This document shows, one piece after another, positions 34,278 through 46,556 of a stretch of DNA of 64,000 nucleotides. The stretch is from Arachnopeziza araneosa (lineage: Eukaryota; Ascomycota; Leotiomycetes; Helotiales; Arachnopezizaceae). The number at the start of each line of letters is the position of its first letter. The stretch's first letter is position 1. A program made the position numbers and the translations under genes. The DNA is taken from NCBI GenBank assembly GCA_003988855.1, contig QYAI01000026.1, positions 393,584-457,583 of the forward strand. The letters are read 5' to 3'. The notes under the pieces were generated by a model, which did not search any database, was not told where the DNA came from, and was given only the letters and a program-made list of their open reading frames with translations.

Positions 34278-35098
34278 CTAGACAGAGAAGGGAAAGGTGT
34301 TTCGTTCGGCATGGTTCGCCGCAAAATTTGAGGTGCTACCACTTGGTTCTCTGGTTGTCTCGTTCTCTTCCTCTTCTTGTCTTGATCCCACAGGTATGTA
34401 AAAGGAATAAGGTTTCTCACAAGTGGTTTTACAGGATGTTGTCTCCGTAATGCTGGTACAGCCACAGGAGAGTGTAACACTGCTCAGTTCAATACAATCT
34501 GCGTGTGTCAGACATGTCGTACTTGAACAGTTAGCTCCATCTGTCTTAGTCACCGTTGCGCAGGTGGGTTTAGATGTTATTGCTGAAGATGTCCTTGTAC
34601 CTACATTATATATTAATAAATTACCCCCTAAGCTTCCATAGGAGTTTGACGTCTTCTGCAGTTAAACAGCGTGTATTTGAGTATTTGCGAGCGAAACACT
34701 TACTAGTCGTACTACATAACAAGTTTGTTCGATACGACGTCCCACAACCACCATGGCAACTGGTAGGACAGGCAGTGAATGAAATTGAAGTTGCAACATC
34801 TGTGGGGCATCCGCAAGGTACGTCGAGATTTTTGATTAAAATGCATTCTGGGACAACACAGAAACTTGGAGTTGGTAGCAGACAATGACGGAATGTTGTC
34901 TTCGTTACTGTAGGACAAGACAGCTGAGTTGGACTGATACTATAGCCTGGAGAAGAAAGAAGGGCGGAACTGAGTAGAGGTAAGTTTAGTGAGAGAGGAT
35001 GATATTACTTTCGTAATATTGGTAACGACGTACGTAAGGGCGGGTAGTAAAAGAACTGACGCATGCGAAACAAAACGCATCATCATCATCATCATCAT
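34278..35098 (-). CDS. Small secreted cysteine-rich protein with two related modules
   Basis: Not a named family to me, though related fungal secreted proteins exist. Inferred exons: 35098 (or 35080)-35034, 34969-34704, 34600-34278; about 211-217 residues. The signal peptide reads through the first splice: VLLLPALTSALLSS. Two similar modules follow: C-P-T-V-T-K-T ... C ... CGC ... C ... C (about residues 30-95) and C-A-T-V-T-K-T-D ... C ... CGC ... C ... C (about residues 115-165), each with a central CGC and flanking cysteines. The C-terminal tail is Glu/Thr-rich with no GPI signal evident. Seven in-frame ATG codons start the frame. The 103-nt second intron acceptor is uncertain (GTAG at 34601 or a TTCAG about 30 bp downstream in the sense direction also keeps frame). 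Confidence 0.62.
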
Positions 35099-35814
35099 CG
35101 ATAAAAGTGTTGGGCTTGCTCAAATGATTATGGAGATTTCAAGAAATGTCAAATGTGTACTTCCTCGGGCGCTTTATAGACAGGCTCTCTAAAATCCATG
35201 TTTCGCTCTTGGAACATTGCAGGGTATGGAAGCAAGATCTATAAAAAGAACCAACGGAACAACTTGTTCCCTGGTTTTATTCAGCCAGCTCCGACGGAAT
35301 GCTTCCTAAAGATCACTTTCATTTGTGACAGGAAAGTCGAATACGAAGTTCGAAGTTCCCTCGCCACCTCATTAGCCAAAAATCGACTAAACCCTTGGAG
35401 ATTAATGGTTTTCGGAACAGCAACCGGGCAGGCGAGAACGAACGGTTGGACGAGGGAGAGCATCATCAATGATCTGCTCAAATACCAGTCCTAGCACATT
35501 GCAGGCAGGTGACTTGATGCATCCAAAACTCTGGGATATTTCCAGCGTAACGATTCTGTGCTTTAACAATTCGTAGATACTCTCATAAAAGATCTCAACC
35601 AATTAGTTTGAGTGAAGATCCTCACAGTGTGCAAGGCTGTTTACTTTAAGTCCATTCTCTTCACAGTTTCCCGATTAACGAGGTAGCTAACAGAAATTCT
35701 CGTCGATAACATTAAAGCCACTCATATGTAAAACAATATGATCGACTTTAGGTTATTTCCATGATATTAGCTTTGTGAACGCGAGATGTTTCTAAACCAC
35801 CAGCAGAATCCAGT
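35099..35814. other. Intergenic region upstream of the cysteine-rich gene and 3' of the amine oxidase
   Basis: About 715 bp. A 98-codon plus ORF (35198-35494) has no domain, intron or signal peptide and I do not call it. Confidence 0.5.
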
Positions 35815-38800
35815 TTATAGCTTGCTCTTATTCTTTGGATGGAAGCCAGGTCCCGTCCCTTGAAGGTGAGACGTAGGATCTTGTTGAACTTCTCCACTTT
35901 CGCAGCAGCCGTTTGACCCAGAAGCAAGAACAGAGGTACTGTCCTTTAAGCTAGGCACATCGATTGCAGGGTTTGCAGTGAAGAAATCAGCTGGGCGTAG
36001 TTGGACCTGGTGTATTTCAACTGGCCTGAATCACGATTAGCATGTGATGTAAAATTATGAAATCGATTTCGTCATACATTACCGGCCAGTCTTCAACACG
36101 CGGAAGGTGCTAGATGGGACGTCAGCTGTTTCATAGATTCAAATGATCTCGCTTACCTGTAGCCCGAAGACGTTCCAAACGACAACATCCTCATTTTCAA
36201 TGTCCTCCTGTCTCGCAACAGCATCTGCGACGCCGTCTATTTCTCTCTTGCTTTGGTTTGTGAATTCGCCCCCGGCCCAGAGCTCCCCGTCTCTGTATTT
36301 TGTAACCCATACATGATGCTGGGCAAACTGAGCGCGCTTTGCGACAATACTGTCAGGGTGGGCAAGAAGTAGCTGCGAAGGAGAGGGAATGAATTTGTAG
36401 GCTACTGGCCTTCCAGAAATGGGATTGATCTTGGATGGATTTGTTATTTTGACCGTCAGGTTTGTCATAGGGGAAGCGTCAAAGAATTGAGACTTTTTGA
36501 TAGGACTCTGTTCGACCTAATTGAGATGAGCTCACTGGCTCCAGCTAAAAACATGTTCGTGCGAATTGACAGCTCTTCTTAGTGCGAGTCCAAGAAAAGG
36601 GATTAGAACTTACTACATACCCATTACCATATGGATTTAGGTCTCGCGAAATCGGTAGCGGCAGAGTTTCTTCAGCAACAACTGTATTGGCATGACCGTC
36701 AATCGCAGGGTCTATCCGAATACAAAAGAGGTGTTGATGATTTTGTGCTAAAGCTCCTGGCGATACAACGTTACCCCAAGGACTTGCTTTCCCAGGATCG
36801 ATGTTTACGACGCTTACAATTCCCGTGGCCCTGGTTTCAATAGTAATTCCAGCAGCTTGATCCAACTTGTAGGCGAATATATACTCGTAATTGGCGAGAG
36901 TGATAATGAATTGAATGACTAGTTCTCGAAGTCGAGTAACCACAGCGCGGTCAGTACGGTAGTTAGTATGCTTCCAGCCAATTCCGTTGTCTTGTTCATG
37001 CAAACATATAACATTTTTGCTCAAACTAGCACGCCCGTCAGACTCAGTCAGAACGGTATCAAAGTACCGAATAGTGCCTAAACAATCACAACCAAGAGCA
37101 AGGTTATTAGCAGCACGACCAGCGCCAGCATCGCCAAAATCAAATGCCTGCTTGCGGTGAAACGGCGGCCGAGGATCCCCATACCTATACAAGTATCAGT
37201 GATCGCTTATGAAATTTGACAAGCCACACTCACGGGACGGTCATCTCGCTCAAGCTCAGTCTATACAAAACATGCCTTCCTTCGTATCGCACATCATGGA
37301 GTGTAGCTCCTTCTCGTGGGTTGAACCCGATACGGAATCTCCACTTTTGCCACTTGATCAAATTTCCGCTAACTTGAAAGGAAGGTCCCTCTAATCATCG
37401 AATCAGTACTGTAAACAGCCGGAAGTTGGACGGGTTCGAGCGCTCTTTCAGAGGATATGAAAATACAAACAGAAAGGTGAGTTAGCATGCCGCTTCTAAA
37501 AACAGCTCTTAAGGTCAAGAAGCTAGCATTGAGGAAATGACAAATTAGGATGGAATACGCTAACCTGGTTGGGTAATATTCAACGGTTTAATATCCATCC
37601 GCAATGACTGAGAAAGACTCTCTGGAACGTATTCTGCGGGCGAACAATGATCCAAAACATGCTTCTTATGCGTCCCATAAGTCAATCCATCCTCCTTTCC
37701 ACCTGTAGCAAGTCTGTCAACTCTTACAATTTCCTTGGTTTTCACATCCATAACAGGGATGATGGGGATAGGATATCCATAATGGTTTGAGTCTTTATTT
37801 CCCGAGCGAGAGTCGTACCCAAAGCAAAGGCCTTGAATATATCGCGGGGCAGTTTCCTCTAGATCAGGTCCTCCATAAGGCCACTTTTTACTGTTCTTAG
37901 CAGAAAACATTGTGGAAAAGAGGGTTACATACAGGCTACCAGTCGATTAGCATGTGACTCTTCCATTCAAAGAGGGGAAGGGAAAGAATGAGCTTCCTAG
38001 GCATGCTTTTAAAGAGAACTTTCAGTATCACTGGCCAAATAATAACTTGAACAAAAATACAGCTTACGTCGAAGGTAACGAGAAACCCTTCTGGTATTTC
38101 AAACTCTGCAATTGCTTTTTTATATAGAGGGGATCCCAAGCAAGCTTCCGCGAACTCTCGGAATTCGTGACTAGGGGCTCGGTTAGCAACGACTGGTGAA
38201 ACTCTACGCTTAGTCTAAACATGGGTTTGCATTCACGTTGTCAGCCCAGCCTGATACATCTTATCGACAATACGGTGGTGAAATTCTTTCCCATTTGCAA
38301 TATCAATTAACGACTCCATATACTCCACATTTTTGTCAGCACAAATGACATCATACTGCACCTTTGCAAGACGGGGTGGACGAGGAGTGCTGATAGTTAT
38401 CTGATTCGAGTTCTCGAGGTCAAGGAATTGGGAAAGTTCTTTCTTAGGAGGCTCTATGAGCGGGTTAGTATGCGATTCTACTGTTTTAATCGAACATGAC
38501 TGTTTTAATCGAACATGACTGTTTTAATCGAACATGACTGTTTTAATCGAACATGACTGTTTTAATCGAACATGAAAGTGAGACGAGGAAATGAAGAGCT
38601 TAGCATTCATAAAACAGCTCTCACACTATAGACTTTCTCCCCCACACATAGCCTAGCAAATCAGTATAAGAAAGAGCTTACCGTGGAGAAATATTGCTCG
38701 GAATTTAATCGCAACACTAGGGCCCCGCGCATCAAGGAGTGCTTTGCGGGCAAAGGTACATTCCGCAATTGAGAGTTGCTCGAGTGGATGAGGGAGCACG

Positions 38801-38823
38801 CAAGTGTCTGTGGTTGCAGACAT
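35815..38823 (-). CDS. Copper amine oxidase (primary-amine oxidase, TPQ enzyme)
   Basis: Oxidatively deaminates primary amines to aldehyde, H2O2 and ammonia. Ten exons by my splicing: 38823-38682, 38453-38237, 38170-38068, 37935-37933, 37883-37565, 37390-37234, 37184-36614, 36516-36157, 36109-36078, 36025-35815; 704 residues with no internal stop. Signatures: N2/N3 domains (YPIPIIPVMDVKTKEIVRVD), catalytic-base Asp in FDFGDAGAG, the TPQ motif T-L-A-N-Y-E (Tyr413, codon 36887-36889), the copper ligands of NHQHLF near 36,735, and the third His in AQHHVWVTKY. The C-terminus RPADFFTANPAIDVP is typical. No signal peptide: MSATTDTCVLPHPLEQLS, so probably intracellular or peroxisomal (ends KSKL, a plausible PTS1-like tail). 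Intron 1 (228 nt) holds a minisatellite; exon 4 may be only 3 nt. Confidence 0.92.
38480..38574. repeat. 19-bp minisatellite, five exact copies, inside amine oxidase intron 1
   Basis: The unit ACTGTTTTAATCGAACATG is repeated head to tail at 38480, 38499, 38518, 38537 and 38556 without a mismatch. It lies wholly within the first intron (38454-38681), close to its 3' end. Perfect copies suggest a recent expansion. Confidence 0.97.
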
Positions 38824-40145
38824 GTCAATGTACGGGACGACAAGTTGCTATTAGATAGAGCGACTTCGTATCTGGCAAGACAGAGAAAAGGTAGGAGTCT
38901 TGCAGAAGAAAGTGCACAGTGTAGGAGGTACGTACGGCTTATAACAAGTTCTTGACAAGTGCGGAATTGAACTATTGGTAGCTTTGTCAACCATTCACGG
39001 GTGCTTGAAGCTGCCCCTCATGCGATAAGTCGGCGGGTTCATGTCTAAATATGGCAGGTACAAGCGGTAGCGGGTAAAAGGGCAATCACAGACAGGAACT
39101 TGGGCTGGTTTGCTCTAAGCGGAGAACTAGCCTTGAATGTCAGAGAAATATCAACTAAACAGTGCAAACTCGTCAATATACTTAACTGGCTATGTTTGAT
39201 AAATTAAGTGCATGAACAAAACAGTTGGGTATATAGTCTACTCTAGAAAAGGTCGCCTGGAGGAATCCCAGAGAGTTCACAGTCGCTGGCGCTCAGATAA
39301 AACCTACCCAAGGCAGGAAAGACATGATTCTTTTAGACGTAGCAACTTATGCACTGATCTAGTAGCATTGCGCCCTCTGATAGATAGCCTGAGCGAATCA
39401 GGTATATCGATGAACTTAGTTTGTTATGCTGGCTAAAAGAGCGACGAAAATTTACCTCTGACTCTCTAAGTCAACATTCATAATCCCAGAAGCTTCACTT
39501 CGCCATCTCATTAGCGCAGCTCGACACAATCTATCCCCCAAACCAACCTTCTACACTTTAGAATTGCACGAAATGTGGGTGACGAGGAGCCCGACCTGGA
39601 ATAGCACCCGTCACACTTCTAATATCAATAGCTAGCGCAAGTCTACTGGCATTGGTTCCTCGCTGGGAGCTGGGAGGACCATCTGAGTCCTTCCGTGCTT
39701 ACTACAAGACAAATCCAGCCTTTTTCGTCCTTGACATCCAGAGCGATCACACATCACCAGGGAAAATCATTTCGTGGCTCATTGCCAAAAACACTTCTTA
39801 TTGTTCCAGTAGCAAATCGACATTCAAAGCATTTCTAGGTCGACCACTTTCAACAGTTCATTGCAATCAATGGATCTCAATCGAAGATTTCACAATCATC
39901 TGTTATCGGTAAGCGATTTGAGAATAGAACATGTAGTGTGCCACAAATTAGTAGACCCTAGACAGTACCTAAGTACGGATACTAGACCGCTCTCGTGCTC
40001 GCCAAAATTCGGCAGAACGTAGCAACCTCAGGCGAAATTTATACATCTCCCAATATTATTGACACCAAGCTCATTCCAGTCTCAGCTTTTGGCTGTGTAG
40101 CCGTCGCACCGATCTCGATTGTCTGGCGCATTTATCAGTCTAGAA
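38824..40145. other. Bidirectional intergenic region (amine oxidase / importin)
   Basis: About 1.3 kb. ORFs at 39212-39436 and 39652-39912 (plus) have no domains and no splice partners I could find. No element named. Confidence 0.5.
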
Positions 40146-43100
40146 ATGGATGTGGTTGTTTTACGAAGTCGCATTGTCGCGACTCTTGACGCAGATGCTG
40201 ATGCTCGTCGCCGGGCTGAACTTGACCTGAAGACTGTAAGACGCCCTGCCTATCTACCTACAACATCTTGTTGGGAGCCAGGCTGACTTCAAAACCACAG
40301 GCAGAGGAGCATCCTGGGTTTACTGACGCACTACTCGACATCCTCCAAGCAGAGCAGGAAGCCTCTATCCGTCTGTCAAGTACGTCGACAGCAATCTTTC
40401 TTACCCCGCGGTCCACAATACTAATGCACAATTCCAGCCGTTGTATACCTCAAAAATCGTGTCACTAGAGGCTGGTCACCGAGCGACGATACTTCACAGA
40501 ACAAACCTATACCTGAAGATGAGAAGCAAAGATTTAGAGAGCGCTTACTCCCAATTCTCGCATCGTCCCCCGCCCAGATCCGCCAACAACTTGTCCCAGT
40601 TCTACAGAAGATTCTGCACTATGATTTTCCAGAAAGGTGGCCCGCTTTCATTAATATTACTGTCCAACTTCTTAATACAAATGATGCTGCCTCCATCTTC
40701 GCAGGCCTCCAGTGCCTTCTTGCCATCTGTCGGGTTTTCCGCTTTAAGTCCTCGAATAATCGAACCGACTTTGACAAAATAGTCGAGGCAACCTTCCCTC
40801 GGCTTCTGACTATCGGACAAGGCTTGGTGAATGATATGAGCGAGGATGCGGGAGAAATGCTCCATATTGTCCTAAAAGCATATAAGCACGCAACATTTGT
40901 AAGTTGATATCACCTTTTCAAAATACAGGGCGGAAATACTGACAACAATTTAGTTTGACCTGTCCCCTTCTTTGAGGCAACAACCGGTTGTCATCGGCTG
41001 GTGCTCTCTTTTCCTGCAAACCGTTGCGAAGGATGTTCCTCCAACAGCATTACCTGATGATTTGACTGAACGGGAAGCCAACCATTGGTGGAAGGCCAAA
41101 AAATGGGCCTACTTTAACCTCAACCGCCTTTTTGTTCGGTGCGTCTATCTTGCTTAAAAAGAAGCCCTTATGCTGACTATTGTAGTTACGGGAATCCATC
41201 CGCTTTGCAAAAAGGCAACGGAGAAGATTATACCGAATTCGCCAAAGGATTTACTGCCAATTTTGCGCCTGAAATCCTTAAAGGCTATCTCCAACAAATC
41301 GAGAAATGGGTCGCTAAAACTACGTGGCTAAGCAGGCCTTGTCTATCATACACGCTAGTTTTCTTAGATGAATGTGTTCGGCCGAAACAGATGTGGGCAC
41401 ATCTCAAGCCTCATCTGGACACTCTGGTCACTCATTTCCTTTTTCCAGTGATGTGCCTTTCCCATGAAGATGTTGAAAGGTTTACAGAAGAGCCTGAAGA
41501 ATATCTTCACCACAAGCTTAACTTCTATGAAGAAGTCTCCGCGCCAGATGTCGCAGCAACGAACTTTCTAGTCACACTCACAAAAGTTCGAAGGAAACAC
41601 ACATTTACTATTTTAGGCTTCGTAAATAAGATCGTGAGCGAATACGAAACAACAGAAGATGATAAGAAAAACCACATTGCAAAGGAAGGTGCACTTCGCA
41701 TGATCGGCACGCTGTCAAGTGTCATCCTGGGAAAGAAGAGTCCGATTGCTGAACAAGTAGAATACTTTCTTGTCCGCTTTGTATTTCCTGATTTTCGAAG
41801 TCCACAAGGCTTTTTGCGGGCTCGCGCTTGCGATACGGTGGAAAAGTTCGAACAGCTTGATTTCAAGGATCCTAACAACCTTCTTATCATCTACCGCAAT
41901 ATCTTAGAGTGTATGGCCGACCCAGATCTTCCAGTTCGTGTCGAGGCCGCTCTAGCTCTGCAACCTCTTATCAGACACGACATAATCCGTACGAACATGC
42001 AACACAATATTCCCCAAATCATGCAACAGCTGCTCAAACTTGCAAACGAGGTTGATGTTGATGCTTTGTCAAATGTCATGGAGGATTTTGTCGAGGTTTT
42101 TGCGACCGAGTTAACACCATTTGCGGTTGCCCTGAGTGAACAATTGCGCGACACATATCTGCGAATTGTACGGGAACTGCTGGAAAAGAATGAGAGACGT
42201 GACGATGACGACGCTTACGGCGACTATTTGGACGACAAGAGTATAACTGCTCTGGGAGTTCTACAGACTATTGGCACATTGATTTTGACCTTAGAGAGTA
42301 CCCCAGATGTACTATTACATATGGAGTCGATCTTAATGCCAGTAATTAAAGTGACATTAGAAAACAAGCTATATGGTAAGAACGCTCTTTGAACAGCATA
42401 CAAGGCTGACTGTTTAGACCTCTACAACGAAGTCTTCGAAATCATCGATAGCTGCACTTTCGCTGCTAAATCAATTTCGCCCACAATGTGGCAAGCTTTC
42501 GAGCTCATCCACGCAACTTTCAAGGCTGGTGCGGAGCTTTATCTGGAGGATATGCTCCCGGCGCTCGATAATTTTGTTCAGTACGGAGCGCAGCATCTTA
42601 TACAAACTCCACAATATTTAGATGCTATGTTCGGTATGGTGCAAGATATGTTTGGGGATGAGAAGGTCGGAGGAGTTGATAGGATCTGTGCTTGTAAGCT
42701 TTCTGAGGGTATCATGCTAAGTCTACGCGGACACGCGGATAAATATGTTGTGGCATTTGTGAGTATTACACATATATGATATTATACCCTAACCAAGGCC
42801 AGGTCGAACTTGCAATGCGTACTCTCACGAATACGGAAGTCAAGGTCAAATCGTACAAGATTCATTTGATGGAAATGATTATCAATGCGATTTATTATAA
42901 TCCTGTACGATGAGTGTCTTGTTTTAATTGTGCTTGGACTAAAACTAATAACCCGCAGGTTTTGACGCTTCACGTCTTAGAGTCAAATGGATGGACCAAT
43001 AAGTTCTTTAGTCTATGGTTCTCAAGTATCGATAGCTTTACAAGAGTTCACGACAAGAAACTGTCGATAGCTGCTATTGTTGCATTGCTCACATTGAGCG

Positions 43101-43809
43101 CTGACCAAGTACCTATTAGTGTTCAGCAGGGCTGGCCAAGATTGCTGCAAGGCATTGTTCGTCTTTTCCAGACATTACCAGCAGCAACTAAGAGTACGTT
43201 GGTTATCTATGACGAACGAGTAGGTGCTGACTATCCAATTTGCAGATCGTGAAGAGGCTCTCAAAGATGACTACCCTCTTGATGGGTCTTATGATGATGA
43301 TGAAGAAGAGGATGAGTGGAATGGTGATGATACTAATTGGAAAGATGACGGAGCTGAAGCAGAGGATGAAACCGATGGCAAGGATGAGAATAGCGCATAT
43401 CTCGAGTTTTTGAATGAGGAGGTAAGTCGGCTCAAGTCGGCCTTTGCTAATGTCTAACTTATCCCTGCGTAGGCACGAAAGTTTCAAAATCTCGAGGACA
43501 ATGAGTCTGATGACGAGCTTGGCGAGGAAAGTCTTCTTGAAACCCCCCTCGACAAACTCGAGCCTTATCAGTTATTCCGAGATGCACTCTTGAGTATGTC
43601 GCGCCCATGTATTTGATACCTCACACTAACATAGAAAAGAACTTCAGCATGAGCAACCCCAGCTGTATAGCTCGCTCACTACAAATCTCAGCTCCGAGGA
43701 ACAGACGATTGTCCAAGGTGTACTTCACCAAGCCGAAGCTAATGCCGCTCAAGCAGCAGCTGCCGCTGCTGCAGCACAAAGTGGCACGATTCCAAATGGA
43801 GCACCTTGA
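40146..43809 (+). CDS. Importin-7/8 type karyopherin (Sxm1/Nmd5 family)
   Basis: Importin-beta superfamily nuclear transport receptor that carries ribosomal proteins and other cargo. Eleven exons: 40146-40235, 40301-40379, 40438-40898, 40954-41138, 41186-42375, 42418-42758, 42803-42904, 42959-43193, 43246-43421, 43473-43593, 43640-43809; product 1,049 residues, the usual size. The N-terminal Ran-binding domain reads RRRAELDLKTAEEHPGF ... VVYLKNRVTRGWSP. HEAT-type helices run throughout (FPERWPAFINITVQLLNTN, SYTLVFLDECVRPKQMWAHL). A highly acidic loop, DDDEEEDEWNGDDTNW, is at about residues 910-950, as in importin-7/8. The C-terminus is Ala-rich (NAAQAAAAAAAQSG). All introns are 42-66 nt. Confidence 0.96.
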
Positions 43810-44825
43810 ACCTAGCTGGAATTGAACAATCTATCTTAAATGAGAATACAATGGCTGTTGAAGCGTGCGTGCATGGGCGGCGTTTTATCATGATATGGGG
43901 TATCTTTGTCACTTTTTTTTTTTGAAGCTGGAATTGAGCATTCTCTGCTTAGGGATGAGGGCAAATAAAACTGAGATGGGTTTGGGCGACCACGCAGAAC
44001 TGTTTACTACTTCATAGTGGATAGGATTCCGAGTAAGATGTTATATCCCTACAATGGTGAATCTTAACACCAGTAAAACCTAGTATTATAACAATATATG
44101 TGACTTTTTGTTTGATTTGGCCAGTATCGATCCATATGTTGTGCTTATATAAACTATTTGGGGTAAGACAGTTTGTTTACCAGGAATTTAAGGGGCTTAA
44201 GCGAGTCCAGCGGATAAAGAAGGCCCGTTTTCAAACGAAGTAACACTTCTGGCTTGACAATAAAATCATACTTGTTATTTCGCTCAAGCGGAGGTCGCTG
44301 GATAGCTGAAACAATGACCTCGAAGCTAGAATAAAGCATGGTATCTTGAATTCACATAGAATGTCTCACATTATTTCACGCAGAGGCTGACTAGGATTGC
44401 GTCGCACTCTAGACGAGCCAACTAATAAGATGTAGGGAAGGATTTAAGTACAATCCAAGCTATTGCTCTACTGAAAGTTACTGCTAGAATCGATCTTGCA
44501 GACCTAATCATAGCAGAACCTACTTATTTATCCCCGTTGCTACCAGACTTGTGCAATTCCTATGGAGGAGATGATGTAATTAAAGGGGATGCAAAATATG
44601 AATTTGTATTTTGCATATATGCGCCGCTAATGCTTTATCGACGCTCTATGCAGTGCTGCACCATGTTTGGGAAATGACAAAAGAAAATTAATGCGAGCAC
44701 ACTGCTTTGACGTCAACAATGGCTAGCATGCTCCTTCGCAAGTATCACTGCTTCGTCAAGTCTGCCGTAGTCTATTTGGGACCAAGCGGGTTCTATTGAG
44801 ATTGCTGATTGTTCAACTCCGATTC
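43810..44825. other. Convergent intergenic region
   Basis: About 1 kb with A/T runs (a T10 run near 43,913). A 61-codon minus ORF at 44339-44154 is unsupported. Confidence 0.5.
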
Positions 44826-46556
44826 TCAAGTAGCGATGCGGTTATCAATGCTAACCGTCGTCGGGAAGCCTAGACTTGCTCCGATTTGTGAATGGACGCT
44901 CTCGTCTTGTTGAGCTACAATAGGAGATGGTGGAGGTGGGTTATCTCGAGCATACTCAACATCATCATATTCTTCGTCGTAATACTCCTCGTTCTGAATA
45001 GTCTGGCCGTGATTTTGGTTCTGACTTTGATTCAATGGCAAGTTTTGTTGCGATGCTTGATGTTGCGACTGCCGATCCTGAGATGCAGCTGAATTCTTTG
45101 GAGTAGTTTTGTTACCCTTTTTTCCTTTCCGTCCCTTCATCTTTGCTTTTTCTAAAAGCCTTCGGCGTTCAGCTTCTTGTTTTCTGATCCGCCTATCCTT
45201 GATTTCGTATTGCTTAATAAGCGCTTCGGGGGGGGTGCCGAAGATACGTTCATACTCGCAAAATTCACATATCCAGATGTCTTCCGGGGTAGGAGGGTGG
45301 TGGTAGTTTCTAAACTCTTGTTGGTGACGGCGTTGACGGGCGGCAATGAGATATTCTTTTCCGTTTCGACGGCGGGCCGGTTTTGAGGGCACTCCCTGAG
45401 CAGGTGCTTGTTTATGTGCATCCGATGCATGATTTGAAGCGGCAGGGCCTTGCTTTGCTTGTGTAGCAGTGTTTGGCGTACCAATGGGTATACTCGGACT
45501 GGTTTGGGTGGCATGAGTACTCATTCTAACCGCGGCTTGATTCTGGTTCATTACAGGGTGACTGCTTGTACCAGGCCAGGTAACCGTTCCAGATACCTGC
45601 GAGTCGCAGGTGAATGTGAATTGTGTAGAAGCTGGGCTTGACTTTTTGGAAGCTTGCTGGTGTAGAAGACTAACGTTTTCCTGGCCACGCGATGGTGAGG
45701 TTGGATTCTTCTCAGCGTTCGCACTTGCAATTGATCTAGAAATTATGCCCGGTATTTCAGCTTAATAGTGAGTTAGTAAAGAGACCACACAACATGGTCT
45801 TTACCTTTGACACTACTTACTTGTAGGCGACCATTGTTGTCTTTGCTTGGCTGTTCTTCCGTTTCCCCAATTGCCAGAAGCGTCAGAAAGAGTCCTCAGA
45901 GGGCTCCTGCCGTTTCTAATGCGGCCGTACCTGCCTCTTCCAGGACCCGAGATTCCATGGCTAGACACTGGGCTATGATATGATCCAGCTGTACCAGAAA
46001 CGTCATCTGTCAAATCATCTGGACCAGCCATTCCAGCAGTATCACCAGAAATATGGACTCCATTCAGACTTGTATCTCCAGGGGTAGGTATCTTCCGCTT
46101 TTTCTTGTTATTTGTATTCTCAAAGGAGTCATAGCCATCAGCCGACGAAGACGTCGATGCTGGAGTTTGAGAATCAAGGTGTTTGGCATCCACTTTCTGC
46201 ACATAACGGTAGGATCTTCCAGTTGTGTCAACTGAGTGCCTCGAGTAGACCCTGCTACGATTCACCGCCTCATCTTCTTCGCTGTCCAAATCATCTCCAT
46301 TTCGCCTTGAAATGTAGTTTCGTTCGCTTTCATCAGGTCTCTTGCGATCGCTTGGATGTTGGGATTCGTCTGAGCCACTTGTTCCAGACTTGTCTCTAAC
46401 ACTGTATGAATGGTAAAACAGAGGAGGTGCCGTCCTTGGGGTTGGAGGATATCGAATAGAGTCTGCAACCTCCGGCGAGAGGCGTTCTCGTAAACGTCTC
46501 TTCGGTAACGGTCGAATGGGTCGGTTAGGATATGGGGAGGTAGGGTCCGGAGACAT
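44826..46556 (-). CDS. Conserved fungal protein of unknown function, disordered with a CxxC-containing block
   Basis: I do not recognise a named family. Two exons, 46556-45821 and 45760-44826, with a 60-nt intron (GTAAGT, ACTAAC branch, TTAAG acceptor); 556 residues. Most of it is Ser/Asn/Gln/Pro-rich and disordered. One ordered, probably conserved block at about residues 385-465 reads RRRNGKEYLIAARQRRHQQE ... PPTPEDIWICEFCEYERIFG ... ALIKQYEIKDRRIRKQEAER, followed by a very basic KMKGRKGKKGNK. The CEFC pair could bind a metal, but only one CxxC is seen. A basic RNGR/RGRYGR patch is in the N-terminal half. Probably nuclear from composition. The function is not inferable from the sequence. Confidence 0.78.

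Noticed and set aside
35815..38823. The amine oxidase first looked like a pseudogene because only fragments appear as ORFs
   Set aside because: All fragments join through plausible introns into one 704-residue frame with all catalytic residues, so I call it intact.
39652..39912. 86-codon plus-strand ORF between amine oxidase and importin
   Set aside because: No splice partners, no domain, and no continuation of frame upstream.
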